Of a stretch of 64,000 bases of DNA, positions 21,238 through 29,712 are shown one piece after another. Each line of letters begins with the position of its first letter. Position 1 is the stretch's first letter. A program made the translations under genes and the position numbers. Below the pieces are notes generated by a model that saw only the letters and a program-made list of their open reading frames with translations, was not told the origin of the DNA and searched no databases. The stretch is taken from NCBI GenBank assembly GCA_004000035.1, contig RJAE01000002.1:1-64000 (forward strand), given 5' to 3'. This stretch comes from Arthrobacter sulfonylureivorans. GTDB lineage: Bacteria; Actinomycetota; Actinomycetes; Actinomycetales; Micrococcaceae.

Positions 21238-23781
21238 TCACCGCTGGACGGCGCCGCAGCGGGCCGCCGCCAGCTCCACGCCTTGTGCCCGTGCCGCGGA
21301 CGCCTCATCAGCGGTCAGTGTGCGGTCGTCCGCGCGGAACCTCAGCCCGAAGGCCAGCGATTTCTTGCCGGGCTCGATTCCGGTGCCGGAGTACACGTCG
21401 AACAGCGCGATGTCCTCCAGCAGTTCACCGGCGCCTTCACGCAGTGCCTCGCGGACCGCTTCGGCCGGAACCGACGAGTCCACCACCAGGGCCACGTCCT
21501 GGGTGGAGAGCGGGAAGGTGGACAGCGGCTTGGCCACGATCACATCCGCGGCGGCCTCGAAGAGAGCCTCGCCGTTCAGTTCCATGGCGGCGGTACGCGC
21601 CGGCAGGTCCAGGTCCGCCAGCAGCTTCGGATGCAGTTCGCCGGCGTAGCCGACCACCTCGCCCGTGCGCAGGGAGAGCTGTGCGGTGCGGCCGGGGTGG
21701 AAGGCCTGGTGCTCGCCCTGGGCGACCACCAGTTCGACGCCGAGGATGTCGCCGACGGTCAGTGCCGCATCCACCGCGTCGGACCATTCCCATGCGCGCG
21801 GGGTGAATCCGGCGCCCGGCGCGGCCTCGTGACCGGTCAGGACGGCTCCCACGTGCCAGGGCTGCTCGGGGATGCCGGCGAACAACTCCTCCAGCACCTC
21901 CTCGGACGGCTTGACGCCCAGCGGCGGCAGCACTTCAGACCCGATCTTCTCGCCGGGCAGGAACACTAGGCCGCCTTCGTACAACGCCAGATCGCGGAAT
22001 CCACGGGAATGGTTGCGGCGGGCGGTCTCCAGCAGACCGGGGAGCAGGCTGGTGCGCAGGTAGCCGAACTCGGCCGAGATCGGGTTCGCCAGCTTGACGG
22101 CGGCGACCTCGGTGCCGGTGTGGGGTGCGCCGAAGGTTGTGTTCTGCTCCGTGGAGACGAACGGGTAGTTGAGCACTTCAGTCAGGCCCGCGTCGGCCAG
22201 CGACTGCAGCACGCGGCGGCGCTGCTGCTGGCCCCTGGTCAGGCCGCGGCCCGGCGGCGCCACCGGAAGGGTGGCCGGAATCCGGTCATAGCCCACCAGC
22301 CGGGCGATCTCCTCGACCAGATCTTCCTTGATGGCCAGATCGGGACGCCAGCTCGGCGCCGTGACGCGCAGCCCGCCGTCGTACTGTTCGATCGACGCAC
22401 CGATCCCGGTCAGGGCTGTTTCGATCTGCTCCGCGCTGTAGTCGAAGCCGATCAGGCGGGAGGCGAATCCGTCGGGCAGGTCGATCACCATCGGTACGGG
22501 GCGCGTTCCGGCGTCCGTTGCGGTGGTGTCGGCGGTGCCGCCGGCGAGTTCGACCAGCAGGTCCACGGCACGCTGCGCCGCCTCATCCGCCACTTCCCAG
22601 TCAACGCCGCGCTCGTTGCGCTTGGATGCCTCCGACGGCAGCTTGTGCCGGCGCCGGGTGCGGCCCATGGAGACGTCGTCGAAGTGGGCGGACTCGATGA
22701 GCACGTTGGTGGTGCCGTCCCCGACTTCGGTTTCCGCGCCGCCCATCACGCCGGCCAGCCCGACGGCGCCGCGGTCGTCGGTGATCAGCAGGTCCTCGGT
22801 GGAGAGCTTGCGCTCCTTGCCGTCCAGGGTCACCAAGGTCTCCCCCGGATTGGCCCGACGGACCACAATGGGCCCCTGCAGCTTGTCCACGTCGTAGAAG
22901 TGCAGCGGCTGGCCCAGTTCCAGCATCACGTAGTTGGAGATGTCCACCACCAGCGAGATGGAGCGCATGCCCGCCAGACGCAGCCGCGAGGCCATCCACT
23001 GCGGGGTGGGGCGCGAGGCATCGACACCGCGCACCGCGCGCGCCACGAACCGGTCGCAGCCGGGTTTGCCGTAAACCGGGGCCTGGTCTTCGAGCCGGAC
23101 GGGGTAGCCCTCGCCGCTCGCGTCGGCAACCTCGACCTGCGCAGCCGGATCGGTGAAAGAGGTGCCGGTGGCGAGCGCGTATTCGCGGGCCACACCGCGG
23201 ATGGAGAAGCAATAGCCGCGGTCAGGCGTCACGTTGATCTCGGCAGCCTCGTCGGTCAGGCCGAGCAGTGCCATCGCGTCCGCGCCGATTTCCGGGTCGA
23301 GGCCAAGCCGGGAGAGCACAATGATGCCGTCATGGTCGTCGCCGATGCCGAGTTCGCGGGCAGAGGCGATCATGCCGGCGGAGGTGTGGCCGTAGGTCTT
23401 GCGTGGCGTGATCCGGAAGTCTCCGGGCAGGACGGCGCCGGGCAGCGTCACCACGACCTTGTCACCGGCCTCGAAGTTGTGGGCGCCGCAGACAATGCCC
23501 TGCACGCCGGACGGGTCGATCCCGTCGCCGGTGAGCGTCTGTTCGGCGCCCTCCGGCACCACGCGGACGTGGCACCAGTTGATGGTCTTGCCGTTGGTCT
23601 GCGGTTCCTTGACCACATCCAGGACCTGTCCCACCACGATCGGCCCGGAGACCGAGTCGGACGGACGGTGGACGTCCTCTTCTTCGAGGCCAACCGTGAC
23701 GAGGTCGGCCATGACGTCCTCGGCGGTTGCGTCAACGGGAACCTGCGCGTACTCGCGCAGCCAGGAAAGGGGAATACGCAT
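21238..23781 (-). CDS. pheT: Phenylalanine--tRNA ligase beta subunit
   Basis: Large subunit of the (alpha-beta)2 enzyme that charges tRNA-Phe. It has 847 residues, normal for the long bacterial form. An EMAP-like tRNA-binding domain lies near 40-150 (VGQVLDVVKEPQT, VCGAHNF), then B3/B4 editing and B5 domains (VDISNYVMLELGQPLHFYD), and an anticodon-binding domain at the C-terminus (FPLSTQDVALVVDSSVP). It begins 4 bases after pheS. Confidence 0.97.
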   Translation of the reverse strand: MRIPLSWLREYAQVPVDATAEDVMADLVTVGLEEEDVHRPSDSVSGPIVVGQVLDVVKEPQTNGKTINWCHVRVVPEGAEQTLTGDGIDPSGVQGIVCGAHNFEAGDKVVVTLPGAVLPGDFRITPRKTYGHTSAGMIASARELGIGDDHDGIIVLSRLGLDPEIGADAMALLGLTDEAAEINVTPDRGYCFSIRGVAREYALATGTSFTDPAAQVEVADASGEGYPVRLEDQAPVYGKPGCDRFVARAVRGVDASRPTPQWMASRLRLAGMRSISLVVDISNYVMLELGQPLHFYDVDKLQGPIVVRRANPGETLVTLDGKERKLSTEDLLITDDRGAVGLAGVMGGAETEVGDGTTNVLIESAHFDDVSMGRTRRRHKLPSEASKRNERGVDWEVADEAAQRAVDLLVELAGGTADTTATDAGTRPVPMVIDLPDGFASRLIGFDYSAEQIETALTGIGASIEQYDGGLRVTAPSWRPDLAIKEDLVEEIARLVGYDRIPATLPVAPPGRGLTRGQQQRRRVLQSLADAGLTEVLNYPFVSTEQNTTFGAPHTGTEVAAVKLANPISAEFGYLRTSLLPGLLETARRNHSRGFRDLALYEGGLVFLPGEKIGSEVLPPLGVKPSEEVLEELFAGIPEQPWHVGAVLTGHEAAPGAGFTPRAWEWSDAVDAALTVGDILGVELVVAQGEHQAFHPGRTAQLSLRTGEVVGYAGELHPKLLADLDLPARTAAMELNGEALFEAAADVIVAKPLSTFPLSTQDVALVVDSSVPAEAVREALREGAGELLEDIALFDVYSGTGIEPGKKSLAFGLRFRADDRTLTADEASAARAQGVELAAARCGAVQR

Positions 23782-23785
23782 TCTT

Positions 23786-24856
23786 CTAGATCTCCATCCC
23801 GAAGTGCTGGCTGAAGCGGACGTCGCCTTCGATCATGTCGTGCATGTCCGGGACGTCGTTGCGGAACATGAGCGTGCGTTCAATGCCCATGCCGAAGGCG
23901 AAGCCGGAGTAGACCTCCGGATCGATGCCGGCGGCGCGCAGCACGTTCGGGTTGACCATGCCGCAGCCGCCCCACTCGATCCAGCGCGGTCCGCCCTTGG
24001 CACCCGGGTGCCAGATGTCCATCTCGGCGGAGGGCTCGGTGAACGGGAAGTACGCCGGACGCAGCCGGATTTTCGCCTCGGCGCCGAACATCTGCCGGGA
24101 GAAGTGTTCCAGGGTGCCACGCAGGTCGGCCATGGTCAGGCCCTTGTCCACAGCCAGGCCCTCGAACTGGTGGAACACCGGCGTATGGGTGGCGTCCAGC
24201 TCATCCGTGCGGAAGGTCCGGCCCGGGCAGAGCACGTACACGGGCAGATCCCGTTCCAGCATGGAACGGACCTGCACCGGAGAGGTGTGGGTGCGCAGCA
24301 CCAGGTGTGCTTCCGGCGGCTCCACAAAGAACGTGTCCTGCATCTCGCGCGCCGGGTGGTCCGGCTTGAAGTTCAGGGCGTCGAAGTTGAACCACTCGGA
24401 TTCAACTTCCGGGCCTTCGGCGATCTCCCAGCCCATGCCCACGAAGATGTCGCTGACCCGCTCCTGCAGCGTGGAGAGCGGATGCCGGGCACCGGCACGA
24501 CGGCGGCGCGGAGCCGCGGTGACATCCACGGCTTCCTCGACCAGGATCTGCGCTTCCCGCTCGGCTTCCAGCTCCGCGGTGCGGGCAGCCAGCGCCTGGT
24601 TGATACGTCCGCGGGCCGGGCCAATGATCTTGCCGGCGGCCGCTTTGTCTTCTTTGGCCAGCTTGCCGATTTCTCGGTTGGCCAGGCTCAGCGGGGACTT
24701 CTCGCCGACATGGGCGAGACGGGCTGTCTTGAGTTCGTCCAGGTCTGAGGCGGCCTTGAAAGCCATCATCGCCTGCTCGACGGCGGCGGCGACCGCCGCT
24801 TCATCGAGCGGGCTCGGCACGAGCTGCTCCTGGGCTGGGGGTGTCACGTCAGACAT
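23786..24856 (-). CDS. pheS: Phenylalanine--tRNA ligase alpha subunit
   Basis: Class II catalytic subunit of PheRS, 356 residues. Motif 2 is [19 protein letters not shown] and motif 3 is [17 protein letters not shown] near the C-terminus. The N-terminal 90 residues form the usual coiled-coil tRNA arm. The ATG at 24856 lies downstream of a 108-base region shared with a divergent gene. I saw no T-box or leader peptide in that region. Confidence 0.97.
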   Translation of the reverse strand: MSDVTPPAQEQLVPSPLDEAAVAAAVEQAMMAFKAASDLDELKTARLAHVGEKSPLSLANREIGKLAKEDKAAAGKIIGPARGRINQALAARTAELEAEREAQILVEEAVDVTAAPRRRRAGARHPLSTLQERVSDIFVGMGWEIAEGPEVESEWFNFDALNFKPDHPAREMQDTFFVEPPEAHLVLRTHTSPVQVRSMLERDLPVYVLCPGRTFRTDELDATHTPVFHQFEGLAVDKGLTMADLRGTLEHFSRQMFGAEAKIRLRPAYFPFTEPSAEMDIWHPGAKGGPRWIEWGGCGMVNPNVLRAAGIDPEVYSGFAFGMGIERTLMFRNDVPDMHDMIEGDVRFSQHFGMEI

Positions 24857-24952
24857 GTGCTGTTGGGACCTCGGAATAGGTTAAAGGGTTTCTGCCCGCG
24901 CACGGGCAACCACACCAGTCTAGTTCACCGGCAGGCACCGGCCCGAAACGCC

Positions 24953-24958
24953 TACGAT
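24953..24958 (+). promoter_or_regulatory. -10-like TACGAT for a leaderless start
   Basis: TACGAT ends 6 bases before the ATG at 24965, and no Shine-Dalgarno sequence is present. This spacing would place the transcription start on or next to the A of the start codon. A recognisable -35 was not seen. Confidence 0.4.
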
Positions 24959-24964
24959 GGGCCC

Positions 24965-25417
24965 ATGACGCCGTTAGAGAAGCTGCGTGCCGGCTGGAAC
25001 CTGCTCAACGGCTCCACGCTGGCCGGACTGGGCCTCGCCGCGGCGGCGCGCTGCAGCCTGGCCCGCGGCCCGAAGGGCCTGATCCTGGCCCACGGCTACC
25101 GGCCCAGGCTACCCAAGGCCCCTGCATTTACGGTGGGCAATGTGGTGCTCCTCCGCCGGACGGCCTCCGGCTCGGCAGACAACCCGCTGCTGCTGGCCCA
25201 TGAGTCACGCCACAGCACGCAATACGCGCTCTGCCTCGGCCTGCCGTTCCTGCCGCTCTACGCCTGTGCCGCACTGTGGTCTGTGTGGCGGACCGGCGAT
25301 CCGGCGTCGCGGAACTTTTTCGAACGGCACGCGGGCCTGCGCGCCGGCGGCTACATCGAACGGACGGTCCGGCGGGGTCCGGGCCGGCGCCGTGACCCAG
25401 CCACTCCGGTGTTCTGA
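24965..25417 (+). CDS. Conserved hypothetical protein with HExRH motif
   Basis: A 150-residue basic protein of unknown function. It has an AHESRHSTQYALCLG segment near residue 78: a HExxH zincin-like motif in the local context HExRHxxQ, as seen in DUF4157-type metallopeptidase-like domains. A hydrophobic stretch follows (LPFLPLYACAALWSVW). No third zinc ligand is evident, and FFERHAG may supply another histidine. The first 35 residues look helical. ATG at 24965 is used because a TACGAT element lies 6 bases upstream; a frame open to 24857 has no ribosome site. Confidence 0.65.
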   Translation: MTPLEKLRAGWNLLNGSTLAGLGLAAAARCSLARGPKGLILAHGYRPRLPKAPAFTVGNVVLLRRTASGSADNPLLLAHESRHSTQYALCLGLPFLPLYACAALWSVWRTGDPASRNFFERHAGLRAGGYIERTVRRGPGRRRDPATPVF

Positions 25418-25469
25418 CCCCCGGCCCACCCGGCCCCCGGCCCATTACGGGACCGGCGGCGCGAGACCG

Positions 25470-26543
25470 TCACCAACCGCCGCGCGTCGGCGTATGTCCC
25501 TGGCGGGCATCGTCGGGCATTGCCATTTCGGCCCGCAGTCCGAGGAGCCGGATCGGACGGCCCGCTTCGATCGCGCCTGACAGGTCCAAGGCCCGAGCGA
25601 GGATGTCGTTCCGGTCGAAGGTCTCGGGAATTTTCCTCGCGTGGGTCTTGGTGATGAACGGCGCATACCGAACCTTGAGGGTCAGCCCAACCACGGGCCG
25701 CCCTTCCGCCACAACATCTTCAAGCACTCGCGCCGTCAGCTCCCTCACGGCGCCGTCCACCTGGGCAGGCTCGGTCAGGTCGTGCTGGAAGGTGGTCTCC
25801 CGGCTGTGTCCGCGGGCTATCCACGGGGTGTCGTCCACAACGCTGGCGCCATCCCCGCGCCCCAGCTCCGCGTACCAAGGACCCATCCTCGGGCCGAACT
25901 CCGGAACCAGGTCTTGGGGGTCGGTCGCGGCGAGCTCGGCGACGGTGTCGATGCCGAGTTTGGCCAGCCGGCCCGACACTTTGGTGCCGACGCCCCACAG
26001 GTCCTTGGTTGGCCGGCTGCCCATGACGTCGAGCCAGTTCCCGGCGGTGAGGCGGAAGACTCCGGCCGGCTTACCGAAACCGGTGGCGACCTTGGCCCTC
26101 ACCAGGGTGTCACCGATGCCCACGCTGCAGTGCAATAGGGTCCGCTCCAAAACAGCTGCCTGCACCTGCCGGGCGTAGGCTTCCGGATTCTCTGTCTCGG
26201 TGCCCACAAAGGCTTCGTCCCAACCCAGCACCTGCACGGTGGCGCCGGGCTGCGCGCGCAAGGTAGCCATCACAGTTTCAGACGCCGCGAGGTACGCCTC
26301 ATAATCGACGGGCAGGATCACGGCCTCCGGCACCTTCCGGGCCGCAACGCGTAGGGGCATTCCGGAACCCACGCCAAACGCCCTGGCTTCGTAGGATGCG
26401 GTCGACACGACGGCTCGTTCCGTCGGGTCGCCCCGACCGCCGACGATGATCGGCTTGCCCTTAAGCTCCGGCCGCCGGAGCACTTCCACGGCCGCGATGA
26501 ACTAGTCGAGATCGACGTGCAGCACCCACCGGATTCCGCTCAC
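25470..26543 (-). pseudogene. dinB: DNA polymerase IV (Y family), interrupted by an in-frame TAG
   Basis: Reading from GTG at 26543 gives VSGIRWVLHVDLD, then TAG (26504-26502), then FIAAVEVLRRPELKGKP and the rest of a full DinB in the same frame. The expected codon at the stop is CAG (DQFIAAVE), so a single C-to-T change would explain it. Downstream features are intact: SYEARAFGVGSGMP, the catalytic pair in GWDEAF, the helix-hairpin-helix and the little finger domain, to 25470. A restart at the GTG of VEVLRRP would give 339 residues but lose the first metal-binding Asp in HVDLD, so it should not polymerise DNA. The alternatives are sequencing error or read-through. Confidence 0.85.
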
Positions 26544-26651
26544 GGCACCAGTCTGCCCTAACCATCCCTTGGCGGGCATTAGTTCTCCACCGAGCTTGTG
26601 CCTCCATTCGCGCGAGGGATCGGCTCCCCCGCCCCAGGGCTGTGCACCGAT

Positions 26652-26667
26652 TCGAATATGTGTTCTA
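26652..26667. promoter_or_regulatory. SOS box between dinB and the radical SAM gene
   Basis: TCGAATATGTGTTCTA matches the actinobacterial LexA site TCGAAC-N4-GTTCGA with two mismatches. It lies 109 bases upstream of the dinB start and 8 bases upstream of the radical SAM ATG. It overlaps the TCTAAT -10-like hexamer (26664-26669) of the radical SAM gene, an ideal position for repression. Confidence 0.65.
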
Positions 26668-26675
26668 ATAAATAC

Positions 26676-27737
26676 ATGCGCTGGGATGGACAGTTAGTCA
26701 CCGCCGAGGCTCCCGCTGCGTTGCCAGGGCTCGCCAAACTGAGCAACCTCGTCCGCAGTGTGCAGACGCCGGAGTTCGCGGGTATCACCTTTCACGAGGT
26801 GCTGGCGAAGTCCGTGCTCAGCCGGGTTCCCAGCCAGTCTGCGATGCCTTTCGCGTGGACCATCAACCCGTATCGGGGCTGCTCGCATGCGTGTTCCTAT
26901 TGCTTCGCCCGCAACACCCACAGCTATCTTGGTCTTGATACCGGATTGGACTTCGACAGCCAGTTGGTGGTGAAGATCAACGCCGGCGAGGTGCTGCGCC
27001 GGGAACTCGCCAAGCCGTCGTGGAAGCGCGACCACGTGGCCATGGGTACCAACACGGACCCGTATCAGCGGGCAGAAGGCCGGTACAAGCTGATGCCGGA
27101 GATCATCCGGGCCCTGGCCGATTCCGGCACCCCGTTTTCGATCCTGACCAAAGGGACCTTGCTGGCCCGCGATCTGCCCTTGTTGCATGAGGCGGCCAAG
27201 GACGTCGACGTCGGCATGGGCATCTCGCTGGCCATGACCGATGCCGGCTTGGCGCACCGGGTGGAGCCGGGAACACCAACCCCGCGGGCGCGGCTGGACC
27301 TGATCGCCAAGCTCAGCGACGCCGGACTGCCGTGTTCGGTGATGGCGATGCCGATCCTGCCCTGGCTGACGGATTCCGAAGAGGCGCTCGACGACCTGTG
27401 TGCCTCGGTAGCCGCCGCCGGTGCCACCAGCATGACGGCGGGCGCGCTGCATCTTCGTCCCGGTGCCCGGGAATGGTACATGCAGTGGCTGGCCAAGGAA
27501 TATCCGCAACTGGTTGGCAGCTACCGCCGCCTCTACGTCGGCGGAACGTATGCCTCCAAGGATTACCGGCGCTGGCTGGCCGCCCGGGTGGGCGCAGCCA
27601 AGCGGCGGCACGGTTTGCAGAGTGCAACCCGGCTGCGCGACGTCAACACACCGCAGGCAGACGCTTCTTCCATCCGGCCGAACGGAGGAACGAACGCGGC
27701 GGTAGTGCCAGAGGGTGGGCAGGCAACGTTGTTCTAG
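26676..27737 (+). CDS. Rv2578c-type radical SAM protein (SPL-related)
   Basis: A 353-residue radical SAM enzyme. The iron-sulfur motif CxxxCxxC is CSHACSYCF near residues 69-77, preceded by WTINPYRGC as in the Rv2578c and spore-photoproduct-lyase-like families. MGTNTDPYQRAEG and SILTKGTLLARDL are conserved downstream. The reaction is unknown. ATG at 26676 is chosen because TCTAAT lies 6 bases upstream and no ribosome site is present, suggesting a leaderless mRNA; an ATG at 26658 falls inside the SOS box. It is divergent from dinB and probably damage-inducible. I recall, unverified, that the mycobacterial homologue is linked to the LexA regulon. Confidence 0.88.
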   Translation: MRWDGQLVTAEAPAALPGLAKLSNLVRSVQTPEFAGITFHEVLAKSVLSRVPSQSAMPFAWTINPYRGCSHACSYCFARNTHSYLGLDTGLDFDSQLVVKINAGEVLRRELAKPSWKRDHVAMGTNTDPYQRAEGRYKLMPEIIRALADSGTPFSILTKGTLLARDLPLLHEAAKDVDVGMGISLAMTDAGLAHRVEPGTPTPRARLDLIAKLSDAGLPCSVMAMPILPWLTDSEEALDDLCASVAAAGATSMTAGALHLRPGAREWYMQWLAKEYPQLVGSYRRLYVGGTYASKDYRRWLAARVGAAKRRHGLQSATRLRDVNTPQADASSIRPNGGTNAAVVPEGGQATLF

Positions 27738-27783
27738 CCGTTCGGCACCGGGTCCGGGCCGAGTGGAGGCGCTGTGGAGTTCG

Positions 27784-28221
27784 TCAGGCGGGGCGGCTAA
27801 CCGCCTTGGCCGCCCTGAGGACAGCCGCGACAATCGGAAAGTCGGCCGGAATCCAAGGCAATGACGTGGCTTCGCTCTCGTCCAGCCGGACCCAGCGCAG
27901 TTCGTCGTGGTCTTCAAGCGGCTCCGGCCGCCCGTCGGTAATGTACGCACACCACACCCGCATGGCCGCCGTTTCGTTGAGCGGCCAGCCCTGCTCGTGC
28001 GGACCGGCCACCTCCGCGCCAAGCTCAATCTCCACCCCGAGCTCCTCGCGGATTTCGCGCCGGAGGGCGTCCTCGCAGCTCTCCCCCGGCTCCACCTTGC
28101 CGCCGGGAAACTCCCACAGGCCGGCCAGCGACTCCGGCGCCGTGCGCCGGGCGGCGAGGAATCCGGCGGGTGCTGCGCGGTGATCGAGGATGGCCGCGCC
28201 GACAATTTGTTTCAGGCTCAT
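27784..28221 (-). CDS. NUDIX hydrolase, MutT-like
   Basis: A 145-residue NUDIX protein that probably hydrolyses oxidised nucleoside triphosphates such as 8-oxo-dGTP. The 23-residue NUDIX box begins GLWEFPGGKVEPGES and continues through REIREELGVE (about residues 37-60), with all consensus Glu residues. The C-terminal LRWVRLDESEATSLPWIPAD is MutT-like. Start at 28221 gives MSLKQIVGAAIL; the frame is open to 28374 but the added residues look like shadow sequence. It is convergent with the radical SAM gene. Confidence 0.88.
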   Translation of the reverse strand: MSLKQIVGAAILDHRAAPAGFLAARRTAPESLAGLWEFPGGKVEPGESCEDALRREIREELGVEIELGAEVAGPHEQGWPLNETAAMRVWCAYITDGRPEPLEDHDELRWVRLDESEATSLPWIPADFPIVAAVLRAAKAVSRPA

Positions 28222-28297
28222 GTGCACGCCGACCAGTCTACGGTCCGGTTGGTCCCTGCCCGCGGCCCGGAGATGGCTGTGCCTCGGCCCACATTTT

Positions 28298-28318
28298 TGT
28301 CCCAGCCGGAATGGGACA
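28298..28318. promoter_or_regulatory. Inverted repeat in the NUDIX/MFS divergent region
   Basis: TGTCCCA-N7-TGGGACA is a perfect 7-base inverted repeat, 132 bases upstream of the MFS start. A TACAGT -10-like hexamer lies at 28338-28343. This could be an operator for an unseen regulator or a chance hairpin; no matching copy was noticed elsewhere. Confidence 0.35.
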
Positions 28319-28449
28319 CCGCGCAGATGTGTTGCCGTACAGTAACTGCCGGTGCGTTCGGCGGTCATCGGCATCCCGCCGCTCCCGCCGCAACGGCGCG
28401 ACGATTCCCCTTCCCGTGCACCCGATGCAGCTCAAAAGAAAGCCGACAG

Positions 28450-29658
28450 ATGAATTCAGCCGCCCTGGCAGCCCCACGGACGCAGACCGACAACCGCCGG
28501 ACGGTCTGGGCCATCGTTGCGCTGGCCATGGGCGGGTTTGCCATCGGCACCACGGAATTTGCCATCATGGGCCTGCTCCAGAACGTGGCCCAAGGCCTGG
28601 ACATCAGTATCCCGGAGAGCGGGCATCTGATCTCCGCCTACGCCTTGGGCGTGGTGGTCGGAGCGCCCCTGCTGGCCGGTCTCGGAGCCCGGCTGCCGCA
28701 CAAGCATTTGGTGCTGGGGCTGATGGTCCTGTTCACGCTGGGGAACCTTTCATCTGTCCTCGCGCCTGACTACGCCACCATGCTTGTCACCCGGTTTATC
28801 TCCGGCCTGCCGCACGGCGCCTACTTTGGTGTGGCCGCGGTCCTTGCAGCCTCGCTGGTGTCCCCGGGCCGACGCGCCCAAGCGGTTGCCATGGTGATGC
28901 TGGGCCTGTCGGTGGCCAACGTCGTCGGCGTGCCGTTGGTGACTTGGCTGGGCCAGCAGTACGGATGGCGGCTGATGTTCGTGGCCGTGGGCATCGTCGG
29001 AGCCGTGACGGTGCTGATGATCCAACGCCTTGTCCCCTTCAGCCCGGCACATGAAGAAGCCGGCATCCGCCGCGAACTCCGCGCGTTGAAACGGATCCAT
29101 GTGTGGCTGGCGCTGTTGATCGGCGTGGTCGGGTTCGGCGGGTTCTTCGCCGTCTACTCCTACATCAGTCCCACCATGACGGAAGTCACCGGCCTGGCCC
29201 CTGCTGCCCTGCCGCTGATCGTCGGCCTCTATGGCTTGGGCATGGTCGTCGGCACATTCATTGGCGGCCGGTTGGCGGATCGGTCCGTGATGGGCACCAT
29301 CTACCAGGTCATGACGGCCATCGTCGTCGTTCTGGTGCTCTTCTGGGCAGCGTCCTCCGTTGCGATGCTCGCGGTTCCGCTGGTCTTCCTGCTGGGCGTG
29401 GCGGGATCCAGCTTGATTCCCGCGCTGCAGACCCGGCTGATGGATGCGTCACCTGACGCGCAGACTCTGGCTGCCTCGCTGAACCATTCGGCGCTCAATC
29501 TGGCCAACGCGCTGGGTGCCTTCCTGGGCGGACTGGTGATCTCCTGGGGCTGGGGCTTCGCGGCCCCGGCCCTGGTCGGCGCCGGGCTGGCGGCCTTGGG
29601 GCTCGCCATTGCCGCCGTCAGCGGAGCGATCGAGAAGCGGCACAGCGTCATCCGCTGA
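28450..29658 (+). CDS. MFS transporter, DHA1/AraJ-like
   Basis: A 402-residue major facilitator protein with twelve hydrophobic segments. It opens with WAIVALAMGGFAIGTTEFAIMG, the pattern of the AraJ/YdhP/purine-efflux DHA1 group, and loop 2-3 has GARLPHKHLVLG. It is probably a drug or metabolite exporter; the substrate is not readable. ATG at 28450 is preferred because it gives a short cytoplasmic N-tail; the ribosome site is weak (AAAGAAAG). It is divergent from the NUDIX gene. Confidence 0.87.
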   Translation: MNSAALAAPRTQTDNRRTVWAIVALAMGGFAIGTTEFAIMGLLQNVAQGLDISIPESGHLISAYALGVVVGAPLLAGLGARLPHKHLVLGLMVLFTLGNLSSVLAPDYATMLVTRFISGLPHGAYFGVAAVLAASLVSPGRRAQAVAMVMLGLSVANVVGVPLVTWLGQQYGWRLMFVAVGIVGAVTVLMIQRLVPFSPAHEEAGIRRELRALKRIHVWLALLIGVVGFGGFFAVYSYISPTMTEVTGLAPAALPLIVGLYGLGMVVGTFIGGRLADRSVMGTIYQVMTAIVVVLVLFWAASSVAMLAVPLVFLLGVAGSSLIPALQTRLMDASPDAQTLAASLNHSALNLANALGAFLGGLVISWGWGFAAPALVGAGLAALGLAIAAVSGAIEKRHSVIR

Positions 29659-29660
29659 GC

Positions 29661-29678
29661 CGGGCCGCAGCCGGCCCG
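29661..29678 (+). terminator. Short GC hairpin after the MFS gene
   Basis: CGGGCCG and CGGCCCG form a 7-base stem with a 4-base loop, starting 3 bases past the MFS stop and before the convergent CDF gene. No T-run follows. A weak terminator is the best guess. Confidence 0.35.
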
Positions 29679-29712
29679 ACCGGCACTCGTGCCATCGGGG
29701 ATCAGGCCTCGA

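Noticed and set aside
24857-24964. T-box or attenuator in front of pheS
   Set aside because: The 108-base region has no T-box sequence, no Phe-rich leader peptide and no terminator hairpin.
26598-26675. Earlier starts for the radical SAM gene
   Set aside because: They place the start upstream of or within the SOS box and -10 element, with no ribosome site and no conserved residues.
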